The notes: a model not told the origin generated them from the sequence alone. A stretch of 16,414 bases of DNA from Candidatus Brocadiia bacterium (GCA_013360825.1 JABWAY010000053.1:1-16414); one strand, 5' to 3'; shown: positions 1 to 6,598, numbered from the stretch's first letter. Made by a program: numbers and translations.

Positions 1-168
1 CACGTTCCCGTCCTGCACCTCCGCGCCGGGGAATGTATCCGTCGTGAAGATGTCCGCCCCGCTGATGTTCGTCGTCCGGCGGCTCGACTTCTTGCGGCAG
101 CCCGTCACCGCAAGCAGGCTCAGCCCCAGAACGAGCGCAACGGTCCACCACCGACTGCCGTTCAGCAT
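1..168 (-). CDS. Lipoprotein, 3' part beyond the window
   Basis: Only the first 56 codons are present; the gene runs off the left edge. The translation starts MLNGSRWWTVALVLGLSLLA and continues VTGCRKKSS, so a short charged and aromatic N-terminus is followed by a hydrophobic core and a lipobox-like V-T-G-C with Cys24, the expected lipidation site of a signal-peptidase-II substrate. The remainder is polar, with many Thr and Asp, and belongs to no family I recognise. The ATG is supported by a strong ribosome binding site AGGAGGG at 174-180 with a 5-nt spacer, and by a sigma-70-type promoter at 266-294. Seen: start, RBS, lipobox. Inferred: export and membrane anchoring. Function unknown. Confidence 0.75.
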   Translation of the reverse strand, partial: MLNGSRWWTVALVLGLSLLAVTGCRKKSSRRTTNISGADIFTTDTFPGAEVQDGNV

Positions 169-204
169 GAAAGCCCTCCTATTTCTCGCCTGGCGGCGAA
201 ACCA

Positions 205-258
205 GCGGGAGGCACAGCTCCCGCAATTGTGACAGGACAGATTTCGGCCGGAGCCGAA
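205..258 (-). promoter_or_regulatory. Leader hairpins upstream of the lipoprotein gene
   Basis: Between the predicted transcription start (about 259) and the start codon at 168 lie two perfect inverted repeats: TTCGGC/GCCGAA with a 4-nt loop at 243-258, and GCGGGAG/CTCCCGC with a 6-nt loop at 205-224. Both would fold in the 5' leader, the first at the very 5' end where it could stabilise the mRNA. Neither has a following T-run, so they are not standard terminators. I recognise no riboswitch class. Confidence 0.4.
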
Positions 259-265
259 GTTCGCA

Positions 266-294
266 AATCTAGGAATCCCGGGACCCGCGGTCAA
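266..294 (-). promoter_or_regulatory. Sigma-70-type promoter for the lipoprotein gene
   Basis: Read on the minus strand: -35 TTGACC (289-294), a 17-bp spacer, -10 TAGATT (266-271). The expected start near 259 gives a leader of about 91 nt. The element matches the promoter style seen upstream of the genes at 355-861, 4275-5318 and 5491-6279. Confidence 0.6.
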
Positions 295-354
295 GCGTGA
301 TCGAGACGCCGGCCCGATGAACCTCCCCAGAAGGCCCGCCGGCCACCACGACGG

Positions 355-861
355 TCAGCGCTTCAGCCCCGCCGTCAGCTCCGACCACTCCCTCCACTCC
401 CGGTTGGCCGTGTCCCCGAGCGTGATCGCCCGCTTCTTGTCCGCATCCGAAACCGCGGCGGCGTGGATCGAATAGAGCAGGAAAATCTCCGGAATCTGGG
501 CGCTCGCCTCCGCCGCGGCCTGGAGATGCGGCAGCGCCTGCTTCTCAAGGTCGGTCCGCCCCTCCGCAGCCTTCGCCTGCCCCGCAGCTTCCTTGAACAG
601 CTTGTCGATCTCCTTCAGTTCCGGCACCCGTCCGCTCCCGGGCTTCACCACCTCGGGCTGGATCAACCCCCAGCGCCGCTGCGCCTCCTTGAACTTGGCC
701 TCGACCTCGATCAGCCGGCGCGACAGTTTTCCCTCCACGATCGCGTCCGGATCACCGCTGCCGTCGGGCGCGGCCGGCTTTCCGCGGAAATACAGCGCCG
801 CAGCGACCCCCATCGCGAGGACGGGAACCCCTCCGATCACCAGCATCAGTTTCCGGTTCAT
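355..861 (-). CDS. Membrane-anchored helical protein, unknown function
   Basis: A 168-residue protein with one N-terminal hydrophobic segment (about residues 5-24, followed by RGK), which should be an uncleaved membrane anchor or signal anchor. The rest is predominantly helical and charged, rich in Ala, Glu and Lys, and could form a helical hairpin or coiled coil outside the membrane. No catalytic motif or known family is evident. The ATG at 859-861 has no purine-rich ribosome binding site; the preceding bases read as pyrimidines. A promoter at 871-899 would place the transcript start only about 3 nt ahead of the ATG, so the message is probably leaderless, which explains the missing RBS. The gene follows the 1035-residue gene on the same strand but has its own promoter. 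Confidence 0.7.
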   Translation of the reverse strand: MNRKLMLVIGGVPVLAMGVAAALYFRGKPAAPDGSGDPDAIVEGKLSRRLIEVEAKFKEAQRRWGLIQPEVVKPGSGRVPELKEIDKLFKEAAGQAKAAEGRTDLEKQALPHLQAAAEASAQIPEIFLLYSIHAAAVSDADKKRAITLGDTANREWREWSELTAGLKR

Positions 862-870
862 GGGGAGGGA

Positions 871-899
871 AGTCTACAGAGCGCCCCCCGGGAGGGCAA
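871..899 (-). promoter_or_regulatory. Promoter of 355-861, probably leaderless mRNA
   Basis: On the minus strand: -35 TTGCCC (894-899), 17-bp spacer, -10 TAGACT (871-876). The -10 box is identical to that of the HEAT-repeat gene. Transcription would begin near 864-865, only a few bases before the ATG ending at 861. The -35 lies just downstream of the TAG stop (912-914) of the upstream reading frame. Confidence 0.5.
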
Positions 900-911
900 T
901 CGTCGCCCCCC

Positions 912-1064
912 CTACCGCGTCGGCTCCGGCACCTCGCCCGCACCGTCGTCCGGCGGCGGCGGCGGCTTGACCTTCTCCCCGGACGGCTTCGGCCCAGGTC
1001 CCTGCGGCGCAGGCGGCTTCGACGGCGTGGGAGCTTCTACCAGAAGCTCATCTCCGCAGCCGTC
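912..1064 (-). other. In-frame proline-rich tail beyond the TGA of 1065-4172
   Basis: Past the TGA at 1065-1067 the same frame stays open for 50 codons to a TAG at 912-914. It would encode DGCGDELLVEAPTPSKPPAP and then a Pro/Lys/Glu-rich stretch with a run of five prolines, ending EVPEPTR. Codon choice (GAC, GAG, AAG, CCG, GTC) matches the surrounding real genes, so this looks like protein-coding sequence rather than spacer. It has no plausible start codon or RBS of its own. Possible explanations are the decayed or nonsense-interrupted end of the large protein, a sequencing error, stop-codon readthrough, or UGA recoding. Confidence 0.4.
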
Positions 1065-4000
1065 TCAGGTTCCGGGGGGAAGCGGCGTCGGCACGTAGGT
1101 CCGGATCCGCCCCATCCACCCCTCGTTCCAGTTCAGGACCAGCGACTCGCGCCACCAAGCGTACGCGCCGTTGTACCCGTGATAAACCCAGGTCCTGGGG
1201 CCGTTCGTGGTGCGCAGGATGCTCACGTTGCGCTTCGGTATCCCCGCCTCGAGGCCGCGGATGATCGCGGAGAAATCCCCCGAGGTGAAGCCGCCCTCCA
1301 GCTTCGCCACGTCCTGCTCGGTCAGCGAAACCTGCGCCTTGCGTTTCTTCTTCTTCTCGTCCGGCGGCGGCGTGCGTTTCGCCAGGAGGTCCGCGAACCC
1401 GAGGAAGAACTTGTCGTTCTTGACGAGCTGGGTCAGGGTGTCTTCGTCCTTGAGCATTTCGAAGCGGAAGAACCCGCCTTCGGCGACGTCCTTCGGCGAG
1501 ATGTTGAGCACGTTGCCCTTCGCGGCGCCGACCTTCAGCCCCGGGAACGCCTGGATCAGCATCCAGTCCTGCGGGCGGACGAGCTGGAGGGACTGCCGGA
1601 CGAAGGCGGGGCCCTGCTGGAACGCATCGGCGACGACGCCGATCCGTCCGACGCGGAGGCTCGAGTCGATGTGGAACCCGTACGCCGCGCGGAGCGAGAG
1701 GTCTTCCCGGCGGAGGACGAGGACCCAGGTGGTGGCCTGGCGGCCGTTCAGGGTCGATGCGTAGCTGTACCCGACGTACCGCCGCGCACGGAGGAACGCC
1801 GCCCGGTCCCAGCGGGCCTTCTTCGGGTCGTCCTTGTCCAGCCAGTAGTCCGGGTTGGAGAACATCGCCGGCCCCGACCCGGAGAGCATCTCGGCGATCG
1901 TCTGGGCCTGCTGCCCCGCACCGTTGACCGTCATGGCGTCGTAGCTGAAAGGACGGGTGTCCTCGCCATGGGCCATGAGGAAGAGGAAATCCTCGGTGCC
2001 CACGCGGCGCGTGTCGATGCACTCCAGGACGAAAAGTCCCGAGGTCGGGATCGACACGGACTTCTCGGGATCCTTCTCCACCCGGGGGCCGGAGAGGGTC
2101 TTCGGGATGGAACGGACCTGCCAGTACAGCTTGACGATGTCCCCGCGCTGCCACGCCGCCCGGCCCTTGAAGTCATAGGACTGGGTCGCGACGCCGGGGG
2201 CGAGCTTCTCCAGCACGGCCGCCATCGCGTCCTCGCCGATCAGGTTCCGCTGCGGGCAGCGCCAGGCGCTGGGATCCATCGTCTGCGTGTCGACCCCGGC
2301 GAGGATGTAGTTGCTGAGGCGCGCGGGGAAGGCCAGGCCGAACTGCTTGCCGCTCCGGCAGAGGATCAGGACCCCGCGGGAGCCGGAGATCGAATTGGAG
2401 TAGGAAGTCCGGCGGGGGAAGGGCAGGCCGGCCTCCCAGGTCTGCTTGACGCGGAGCAGCCGGCGGTCGAAACCGGCCCTGTACTTCGCGACCAGCCGGC
2501 CGTTGACGTCCAGGAAGGTCTCGCAGGCGACGTCGGCCGCGGCGACCGTGGACTTCCCCGCCTGGACCTCCGTGATCGCATGGAGCCGCCCCTGCGGGGC
2601 CGAGGGGAAGAACTGGAACAGCACGTCGAAGGACGGGTATTCCCGGAGCATCGCGATCGCGGGGGCCCCGTCGACCGTCACCGACCGCTCCTTCTCCGGG
2701 GCGACCGCGATCTTCTCCTTCTTCTGGTCCCAGTCCGTGAACGTCGGCGTCACGCGCACGGGATTCCCGGTCGCCCGGTCGACGTGGATCAGGTAGGACC
2801 ACCCGGCCGTCGAGGTCACCACGACCCCCCAGCGGTCCTTCGAACTCTCCATCACCATGTACAGCAGGAACTCGCCGGCATCGTACTCGCCGTGCCGCTG
2901 GTGCCACGCCAGCCACCAGTCTCCCTTTTCCACCTGCGGCAGGAACCGCGCGAGATCCTCCGCCTTCGCGGCCACGAGGGGCTCGGCGTCCGCATCCGAA
3001 AGCATCTCCTCCAGGAGCTTGCCGAGCTCCGTGGGCTGCACCATGTTGTCCCGGATGATCCCGTCCGCGTCCAGCAGGTACAGCCGCGGCCAGGTGTACG
3101 TCCGGTAGAGCTTCGCGATCGGCCCTTCCAGCATCCCCCCGTCATACACGATCGGCCAGTCCATGCCGTGTTCCACGGCGTACTCTTTCGCCTTCTCCGC
3201 GTCGACGTCCAGGTTGACTCCCAGGATCGTGTAGCCGCGCAGGCGGTACTGGTTCCAGAGTTCCTTGTGCCTGTCGAGCGCCAGGGTCGTCTCGTGGCTG
3301 GTCGTGGACCAGAACTGGACGAGGACCACGCGCCCCAGGAACGAGGAAAGCGAAACGTCGTTTCCCTCGGCGTCCGTTCCCGTGAAGTCGGGGGCCGGCG
3401 CCCCAGCACCCAGCGACGGGCGAAGCGCCACGGGCTCGGTGTGCTCCGCGAGCACCACCTCGTCCCCGGACTCGGAGCAGGACTTGATCACCCACCCCCG
3501 CCCGCCGGCCGGAAACGGCTCCGTCCCCTCGAACCGCTCGTTCGAGTCCCGCTCGCCGTCCAGGCGCCCGTCGCGGTTGTAGTCCACGGAGAGTGCGAGC
3601 TGGTCGAGGTCGCTGAACATCGCGTCGCTGTTCAGATCGACGATCCCGAACCTCACCGTCTCCCCTGCCAGCGTCGCCGTGCCTTCCCACCAGTCCATGC
3701 CGCGGTACGCGTTGAACTTCTTCGCGTTGTCCCGCAGGTACCAGACGTACATCTGGTAGTCCGACTTCGCCTTCCCCCGCTCGATCTGCAGCTTCCAGTA
3801 CTTCCCCAGCGACCGCCCCTCCTTCGAGTACTCCTTCGCCGGGTCCCCGTCGTCCGTCAGGTCCTCGTTGTTGTTCGCGTCGACGTACATCAGCGCCTCG
3901 CCCGGCCCCGCGTCATCCAGAACCACCGCGATCGACCGGTCCGTCCCCGCCTTCAGCAGGATCTGGCCCCACTGCGGCTTCGCCCTGAACGCGGGAACCT

Positions 4001-4172
4001 TCGCGATTTTCTCGAACGGCGCCTCCTGCCACTCCGTTCCCTCCACGTACGTCACCGGCACCGAGGGCCCGGCCGAGTCCGCCTTGTGGGTCATCGCGAC
4101 CTTCACATCCCCCGCGCCGGCGGCCGCCGACAGGGCGAACAGCGCCGCGGCAATGCACGGAATCCTGATCAC
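1065..4172 (-). CDS. Large exported protein: Ca-loops plus thioredoxin-like domain
   Basis: A 1035-residue protein with a cleavable signal peptide (residues 1-20, ending AAAGAG). Residues about 95-210 hold three acidic loops resembling EF-hand or dockerin calcium sites: DANNNEDLTDDGD near 98, DLNSDAMFSD near 179 and DYNRDGRLDGE near 197. Residues about 256-392 match the AhpC/TSA-TlpA thioredoxin-like fold (APAPDFTGTDAEG, then LGRVVLVQFWS, then WPRLYLLDADGIIRD), but the CxxC site is replaced by WSTTSHET, so the domain should lack redox chemistry. Residues 400-1035 are rich in Trp, Tyr and Arg and belong to no family I recognise. The GTG start at 4170-4172 follows a GGAGGGGAG ribosome binding site with a 4-nt spacer. 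It probably forms an operon with the gene at 4275-5318. I infer a periplasmic or surface structural or binding role. Confidence 0.75.
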   Translation of the reverse strand: MIRIPCIAAALFALSAAAGAGDVKVAMTHKADSAGPSVPVTYVEGTEWQEAPFEKIAKVPAFRAKPQWGQILLKAGTDRSIAVVLDDAGPGEALMYVDANNNEDLTDDGDPAKEYSKEGRSLGKYWKLQIERGKAKSDYQMYVWYLRDNAKKFNAYRGMDWWEGTATLAGETVRFGIVDLNSDAMFSDLDQLALSVDYNRDGRLDGERDSNERFEGTEPFPAGGRGWVIKSCSESGDEVVLAEHTEPVALRPSLGAGAPAPDFTGTDAEGNDVSLSSFLGRVVLVQFWSTTSHETTLALDRHKELWNQYRLRGYTILGVNLDVDAEKAKEYAVEHGMDWPIVYDGGMLEGPIAKLYRTYTWPRLYLLDADGIIRDNMVQPTELGKLLEEMLSDADAEPLVAAKAEDLARFLPQVEKGDWWLAWHQRHGEYDAGEFLLYMVMESSKDRWGVVVTSTAGWSYLIHVDRATGNPVRVTPTFTDWDQKKEKIAVAPEKERSVTVDGAPAIAMLREYPSFDVLFQFFPSAPQGRLHAITEVQAGKSTVAAADVACETFLDVNGRLVAKYRAGFDRRLLRVKQTWEAGLPFPRRTSYSNSISGSRGVLILCRSGKQFGLAFPARLSNYILAGVDTQTMDPSAWRCPQRNLIGEDAMAAVLEKLAPGVATQSYDFKGRAAWQRGDIVKLYWQVRSIPKTLSGPRVEKDPEKSVSIPTSGLFVLECIDTRRVGTEDFLFLMAHGEDTRPFSYDAMTVNGAGQQAQTIAEMLSGSGPAMFSNPDYWLDKDDPKKARWDRAAFLRARRYVGYSYASTLNGRQATTWVLVLRREDLSLRAAYGFHIDSSLRVGRIGVVADAFQQGPAFVRQSLQLVRPQDWMLIQAFPGLKVGAAKGNVLNISPKDVAEGGFFRFEMLKDEDTLTQLVKNDKFFLGFADLLAKRTPPPDEKKKKRKAQVSLTEQDVAKLEGGFTSGDFSAIIRGLEAGIPKRNVSILRTTNGPRTWVYHGYNGAYAWWRESLVLNWNEGWMGRIRTYVPTPLPPGT

Positions 4173-4200
4173 AATACTCCCCTCCGCCAGAAATGGAGAA

Positions 4201-4218
4201 GGGGGGCGGGTGCCCCCC
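4201..4218 (-). repeat. G/C-run hairpin between two operon genes
   Basis: A 6-bp perfect stem of GGGGGG and CCCCCC with a 6-nt loop lies in the 102-bp gap between the genes at 4275-5318 and 1065-4172. On the minus strand the sequence after the stem is TTCTCC, not a full T-run, so it is at most a weak terminator or attenuator, or a processing and stability stem. Confidence 0.35.
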
Positions 4219-4274
4219 CTCGGTCAGGTCGTCCGTTGGTTTACGCCGCCGCGGGCGGAATGCTCCCGCAGCCG

Positions 4275-5318
4275 TCAGCGGTCCCGCTCCGGCGAATAGC
4301 TCCGGCGGATCTGCTGCGCCGCCACCTGCAGCTTCAGCTCCGTCGCGAAATGGTTCGCCGGATCGATCGCCAGCGCCCGGTTCAGCCACTTCGTCGACTC
4401 CTTGTAATAGCGCTCGACCGCCCAGAGGTGGCCGAGGTTCCCGTAGACGACCACCAGCATGGCGTCGGTGTCCGCCTCCAGCTTCTTCGCCGCGGCCAGC
4501 ACCTCCACGTCCTTCGAGCCGGCGGCGACCGCCATGATGAGGTCCTTCGAGGCGATCAGCGCCCCCTCGGCGGCACGGAACGACTTGTCCGCCTTCGAGA
4601 CCGATGTGTTCCCCTCGAACTCCAGTCCCTCCGCGTTCAGGCGGCGGGAGTCGTCGTACGCCTTGATCGCGGCGTCCAGCTTCCCTTTGACCCCCTCCTC
4701 GACCTTCGCCGCCTTCCCGTCCGCCTTCTTCTTCGTCAGCGCCTCGAGCAACTCCTTCTTCCGGGCGTTCTCCTTCTCGATCTCCGCCGCCGCGGCCGCC
4801 AGCGACTTCCTCGACTCCTCGACATACTTCGAGGCGGGGAACGTCTCGACCAGCGCCTGGAACCGGATCATCGCGGTCGAGAAATCGCTCGCCTTCATCG
4901 CCGCCAGCCCCTCCTCGTACATCCGCGCGCCGTCCCGCTCCTCCACCTCCAGCACGACCTTGTCCATCTCGGTCTTCAGGCTCGGGTCGTCCTTGCACGC
5001 CCGCTCCATGTCCGCGCGCCCGATGTCGTACAGCCCGTTCTGCATGGCATAGCGGCCCAGATCGAACCGCAGCACCGCCGTCTCCTTCCCGGACTTCGCG
5101 GCCTGACGGTCGCGCACCCGATAGACGGTGTAGGGATCGAGATCCTCAAACGGCAGCGTCGCCTCCCCGCCCTCCATCAGGCGGATCCGGACCCCCCGCT
5201 CCGTGACCTCCAGCACCTCGCCCTCGATGAACGATCCGCTCTTTTTCTGGAGCATCTCCGCGGCGCAGGGCAGGGCGAGGGCGGCGGCGAAGAGGACGGT
5301 GAACAGTCTGTGGCGCAT
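4275..5318 (-). CDS. Exported TPR/coiled-coil protein
   Basis: A 347-residue protein starting MRHRLFTVLFAAALALPCAA, a typical signal peptide (Pro before the Cys argues against a lipobox). Residues about 25-75 (SGSFIEGEVLEVTERGVRIR, then LPFEDLDPYTVYRV) look like a small beta-barrel module of the SHD1-like type common in planctomycete envelope proteins. Residues about 85-185 have TPR-like helices (YEEGLAAMKASDFSTAMIRF, then FPASKYVEESRKSL), then a Glu/Lys/Ala-rich coiled coil, then another TPR-like unit near the C-terminus (YKESTKWLNRALAIDPANH). The start is chosen because GGAG lies 9 nt upstream and a promoter sits at 5358-5386; the frame is open further upstream but without a signal peptide or RBS. 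I infer a scaffold or assembly role in the envelope; no enzyme motif is seen. Confidence 0.8.
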   Translation of the reverse strand: MRHRLFTVLFAAALALPCAAEMLQKKSGSFIEGEVLEVTERGVRIRLMEGGEATLPFEDLDPYTVYRVRDRQAAKSGKETAVLRFDLGRYAMQNGLYDIGRADMERACKDDPSLKTEMDKVVLEVEERDGARMYEEGLAAMKASDFSTAMIRFQALVETFPASKYVEESRKSLAAAAAEIEKENARKKELLEALTKKKADGKAAKVEEGVKGKLDAAIKAYDDSRRLNAEGLEFEGNTSVSKADKSFRAAEGALIASKDLIMAVAAGSKDVEVLAAAKKLEADTDAMLVVVYGNLGHLWAVERYYKESTKWLNRALAIDPANHFATELKLQVAAQQIRRSYSPERDR

Positions 5319-5357
5319 GAATGGGTGCTCCCACGCCCCCCCGGGCATGATGACCCC

Positions 5358-5386
5358 ATTAGAGTAGAAGAGGGGGGGCGGGTCAA
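5358..5386 (-). promoter_or_regulatory. Promoter of the 5318-to-1065 operon
   Basis: On the minus strand: -35 TTGACC (5381-5386), 17-bp spacer, -10 TCTAAT (5358-5363). The expected start near 5351 gives a leader of about 33 nt. It diverges from the plus-strand promoter at 5425-5453; the two -35 boxes are 38 bp apart. Confidence 0.6.
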
Positions 5387-5424
5387 GGACGTCCGCAGGC
5401 CTGCCGCCGTGGAGCGATCCGCGT

Positions 5425-5453
5425 TTGACACCGCCCCGCCCCCTCCGTAGACT
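5425..5453 (+). promoter_or_regulatory. Promoter of the HEAT-repeat gene
   Basis: Consensus -35 TTGACA (5425-5430), 17-bp spacer of almost pure C and G, -10 TAGACT (5448-5453). Transcription should begin near 5460, giving a leader of about 30 nt with GGAG at 5481-5484, 6 nt before the ATG. Confidence 0.7.
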
Positions 5454-5490
5454 CCCCGCCCTTCCACTCCTACACAGCACGGAGCCGACC

Positions 5491-6279
5491 ATGCGCCGCC
5501 TGATCATCCCGATCGCCCTTGCCCTCGCCGGTTTCCTCCACGCCGAGCAGGCCCCCGGCGACGTCGACTGGGACGCCGAGACGAAGGCACTTCTGGAGAA
5601 AGCCGTCTCCGACGACCCGTTCGTCGCGATTCCCGCGCAGGACGAGATCCGGGAAACCGGCCGTCCCTGCGCCCCGGCGCTGCGTGCGGCGCTAAAGGAC
5701 ACGCGGTCGCACGTGCGGTTTTTCGCAGCGGAACTGCTCGGCGAGATCCGCGACAGCGCGGCGGTGCCGGACCTGCTCCCGCTGCTGGACGACCTGGTGA
5801 CCGACAAGACCGGCGAGCCGGTGGCGGCGGCGGCGGCGCGGGCGCTCGGGCGGCTGGGAGACCCGTCGGCGGCGGACAAGCTGATCGAGAAACTGGATTC
5901 GACGTCGATCGATGTGCGGTTCGAGGCGGCGCGGTCGCTGGGGACGCTGCGGGTCCGGCGCGCGGAGGCGAAGCTGCTGGAGATTCTGAAGAAGCGCGAG
6001 GTGGCGACGACGTTCCGTGGCGGGCTGATGCCGGCGGCGGCGATGGAGTCGCTGGGGAAGATCCGGGCGCAGTCGGCGCTGAAGGACATCGTGGACATGC
6101 TGGACGCGCTCACGCCGGACGAGCTGACGGGGATGAGTTACGACCAGATTGCGATGAAGGCGCTGGAGCGGATTTCCGGCGAGTCGAAGGGGTCCGTGGA
6201 AGCGGACAAGAAGGAGGAGACGAAGCGGCAGTGGCGGGAGTGGTGGGCGAAGCAGGCGCCGTCGGAAGTGCCGAAGTAG
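5491..6279 (+). CDS. Exported HEAT-repeat protein
   Basis: A 262-residue protein with a signal peptide (residues 1-18, cleaved near LHA). Residues about 55-225 form tandem HEAT or PBS-lyase-type helical repeats: HVRFFAAELLGEIRDSAAVP, VAAAAARALGRLGDPSAADK, VRFEAARSLGTLRVRRAEAK and AAAMESLGKIRAQSALKDIV. The C-terminus is charged and ends with REWWAKQAP, a Trp-rich tail I associate with exported HEAT proteins of planctomycetes. HEAT repeats are protein-interaction scaffolds, so a binding role in the periplasm is inferred; no catalytic residues are visible. The ATG is supported by GGAG 6 nt upstream and a near-consensus promoter. It is a single-gene unit closed by the terminator at 6298-6328. Confidence 0.85.
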   Translation: MRRLIIPIALALAGFLHAEQAPGDVDWDAETKALLEKAVSDDPFVAIPAQDEIRETGRPCAPALRAALKDTRSHVRFFAAELLGEIRDSAAVPDLLPLLDDLVTDKTGEPVAAAAARALGRLGDPSAADKLIEKLDSTSIDVRFEAARSLGTLRVRRAEAKLLEILKKREVATTFRGGLMPAAAMESLGKIRAQSALKDIVDMLDALTPDELTGMSYDQIAMKALERISGESKGSVEADKKEETKRQWREWWAKQAPSEVPK

Positions 6280-6297
6280 GAGCGGACACGATGCGGG

Positions 6298-6328
6298 GAG
6301 GGAGGCGCGCGCCTCCCTCTTTTTTTTT
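6298..6328 (+). terminator. Intrinsic terminator after the HEAT-repeat gene
   Basis: A perfect inverted repeat, GAGGGAGGCGC (6298-6308) directly followed by GCGCCTCCCTC (6309-6319), then nine T residues (6320-6328). It lies 18 bp after the stop codon. A classical Rho-independent terminator. Confidence 0.95.
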
Positions 6329-6386
6329 GCACTCTGCAAATAAAAACAGCGTCGATCAAAACAAAACTGCGCCGCCGGAATGCGAT

Positions 6387-6421
6387 GCCCGCAAACCCGC
6401 GTGAAAACGTCATTTGCGGGC
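6387..6421. repeat. 9-bp inverted repeat upstream of the cassette promoter
   Basis: GCCCGCAAA (6387-6395) and TTTGCGGGC (6413-6421) form perfect arms 17 bp apart, centre to centre 26 bp. The repeat lies about 30 bp upstream of the -35 box at 6453, in a locally A-rich stretch that is unlike the rest of the window. The position fits an activator or repressor site. It has no T-run and is not a terminator. Confidence 0.45.
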
Positions 6422-6452
6422 GGCGGAATCAGGGGAATTTACGCAGTCTCGC

Positions 6453-6480
6453 TTGCTCGTGCGAATCCGCACGCTATACT
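6453..6480 (+). promoter_or_regulatory. Candidate promoter of the ATP-grasp/KamA operon
   Basis: A -10 TATACT (6475-6480) and a weaker -35 TTGCTC (6453-6458) with a 16-bp spacer. The spacer and its edge contain CGTGCG-AATC-CGCACG (6458-6473), a perfect 6-bp dyad that could be an operator for a regulator binding between the promoter boxes. The predicted start near 6487 leaves a leader of about 112 nt before the first gene. Confidence 0.5.
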
Positions 6481-6504
6481 AGATCCTGTACAGCGGGGAT
6501 GACG

Positions 6505-6524
6505 CCCCCCTAGAGCTAGGGGGG
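6505..6524 (+). promoter_or_regulatory. C/G-run hairpin in the operon leader
   Basis: CCCCCCTAG (6505-6513) and CTAGGGGGG (6516-6524) are perfect 9-nt arms separated by AG. In RNA a six G-C pair stem with an 8-nt loop would form about 20 nt from the predicted start. No T-run follows, so it is not a terminator. It may stabilise the mRNA or serve as a protein or attenuation site. The rest of 6525-6598 shows no further recognisable element apart from the RBS. Confidence 0.45.
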
Positions 6525-6598
6525 CCGGGGAGAAGGCAGAGAAACTTCACCCTAACATTTGCGTGTTACGGCCCACGGGCCGCAGGGGGATGCCGGCG

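Noticed and set aside
44..232. Small plus-strand open frame near the left edge
   Set aside because: It is antisense to the lipoprotein start and its leader, has no RBS, and shows no recognisable domain.
1179..5450. A very long plus-strand open frame of 1423 codons
   Set aside because: It lies antisense to two well-supported minus-strand genes with signal peptides, RBS and promoter. Its translation is a low-complexity Arg/Leu/Pro/Val/Asp mix without domains, as expected from high-GC codon bias in the opposite frame.
5319..6113. Upstream extension of the minus-strand TPR gene to 612 residues
   Set aside because: The extension crosses the promoter pair and runs antisense to the HEAT-repeat gene. 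It has no RBS and would bury the signal peptide that starts at 5318.
6590..6592. Alternative ATG start for ATP-grasp enzyme 1
   Set aside because: It abuts the AGGGGG Shine-Dalgarno directly with no spacer; ATG 6599 has a 9-nt spacer and starts the protein at the first beta strand.
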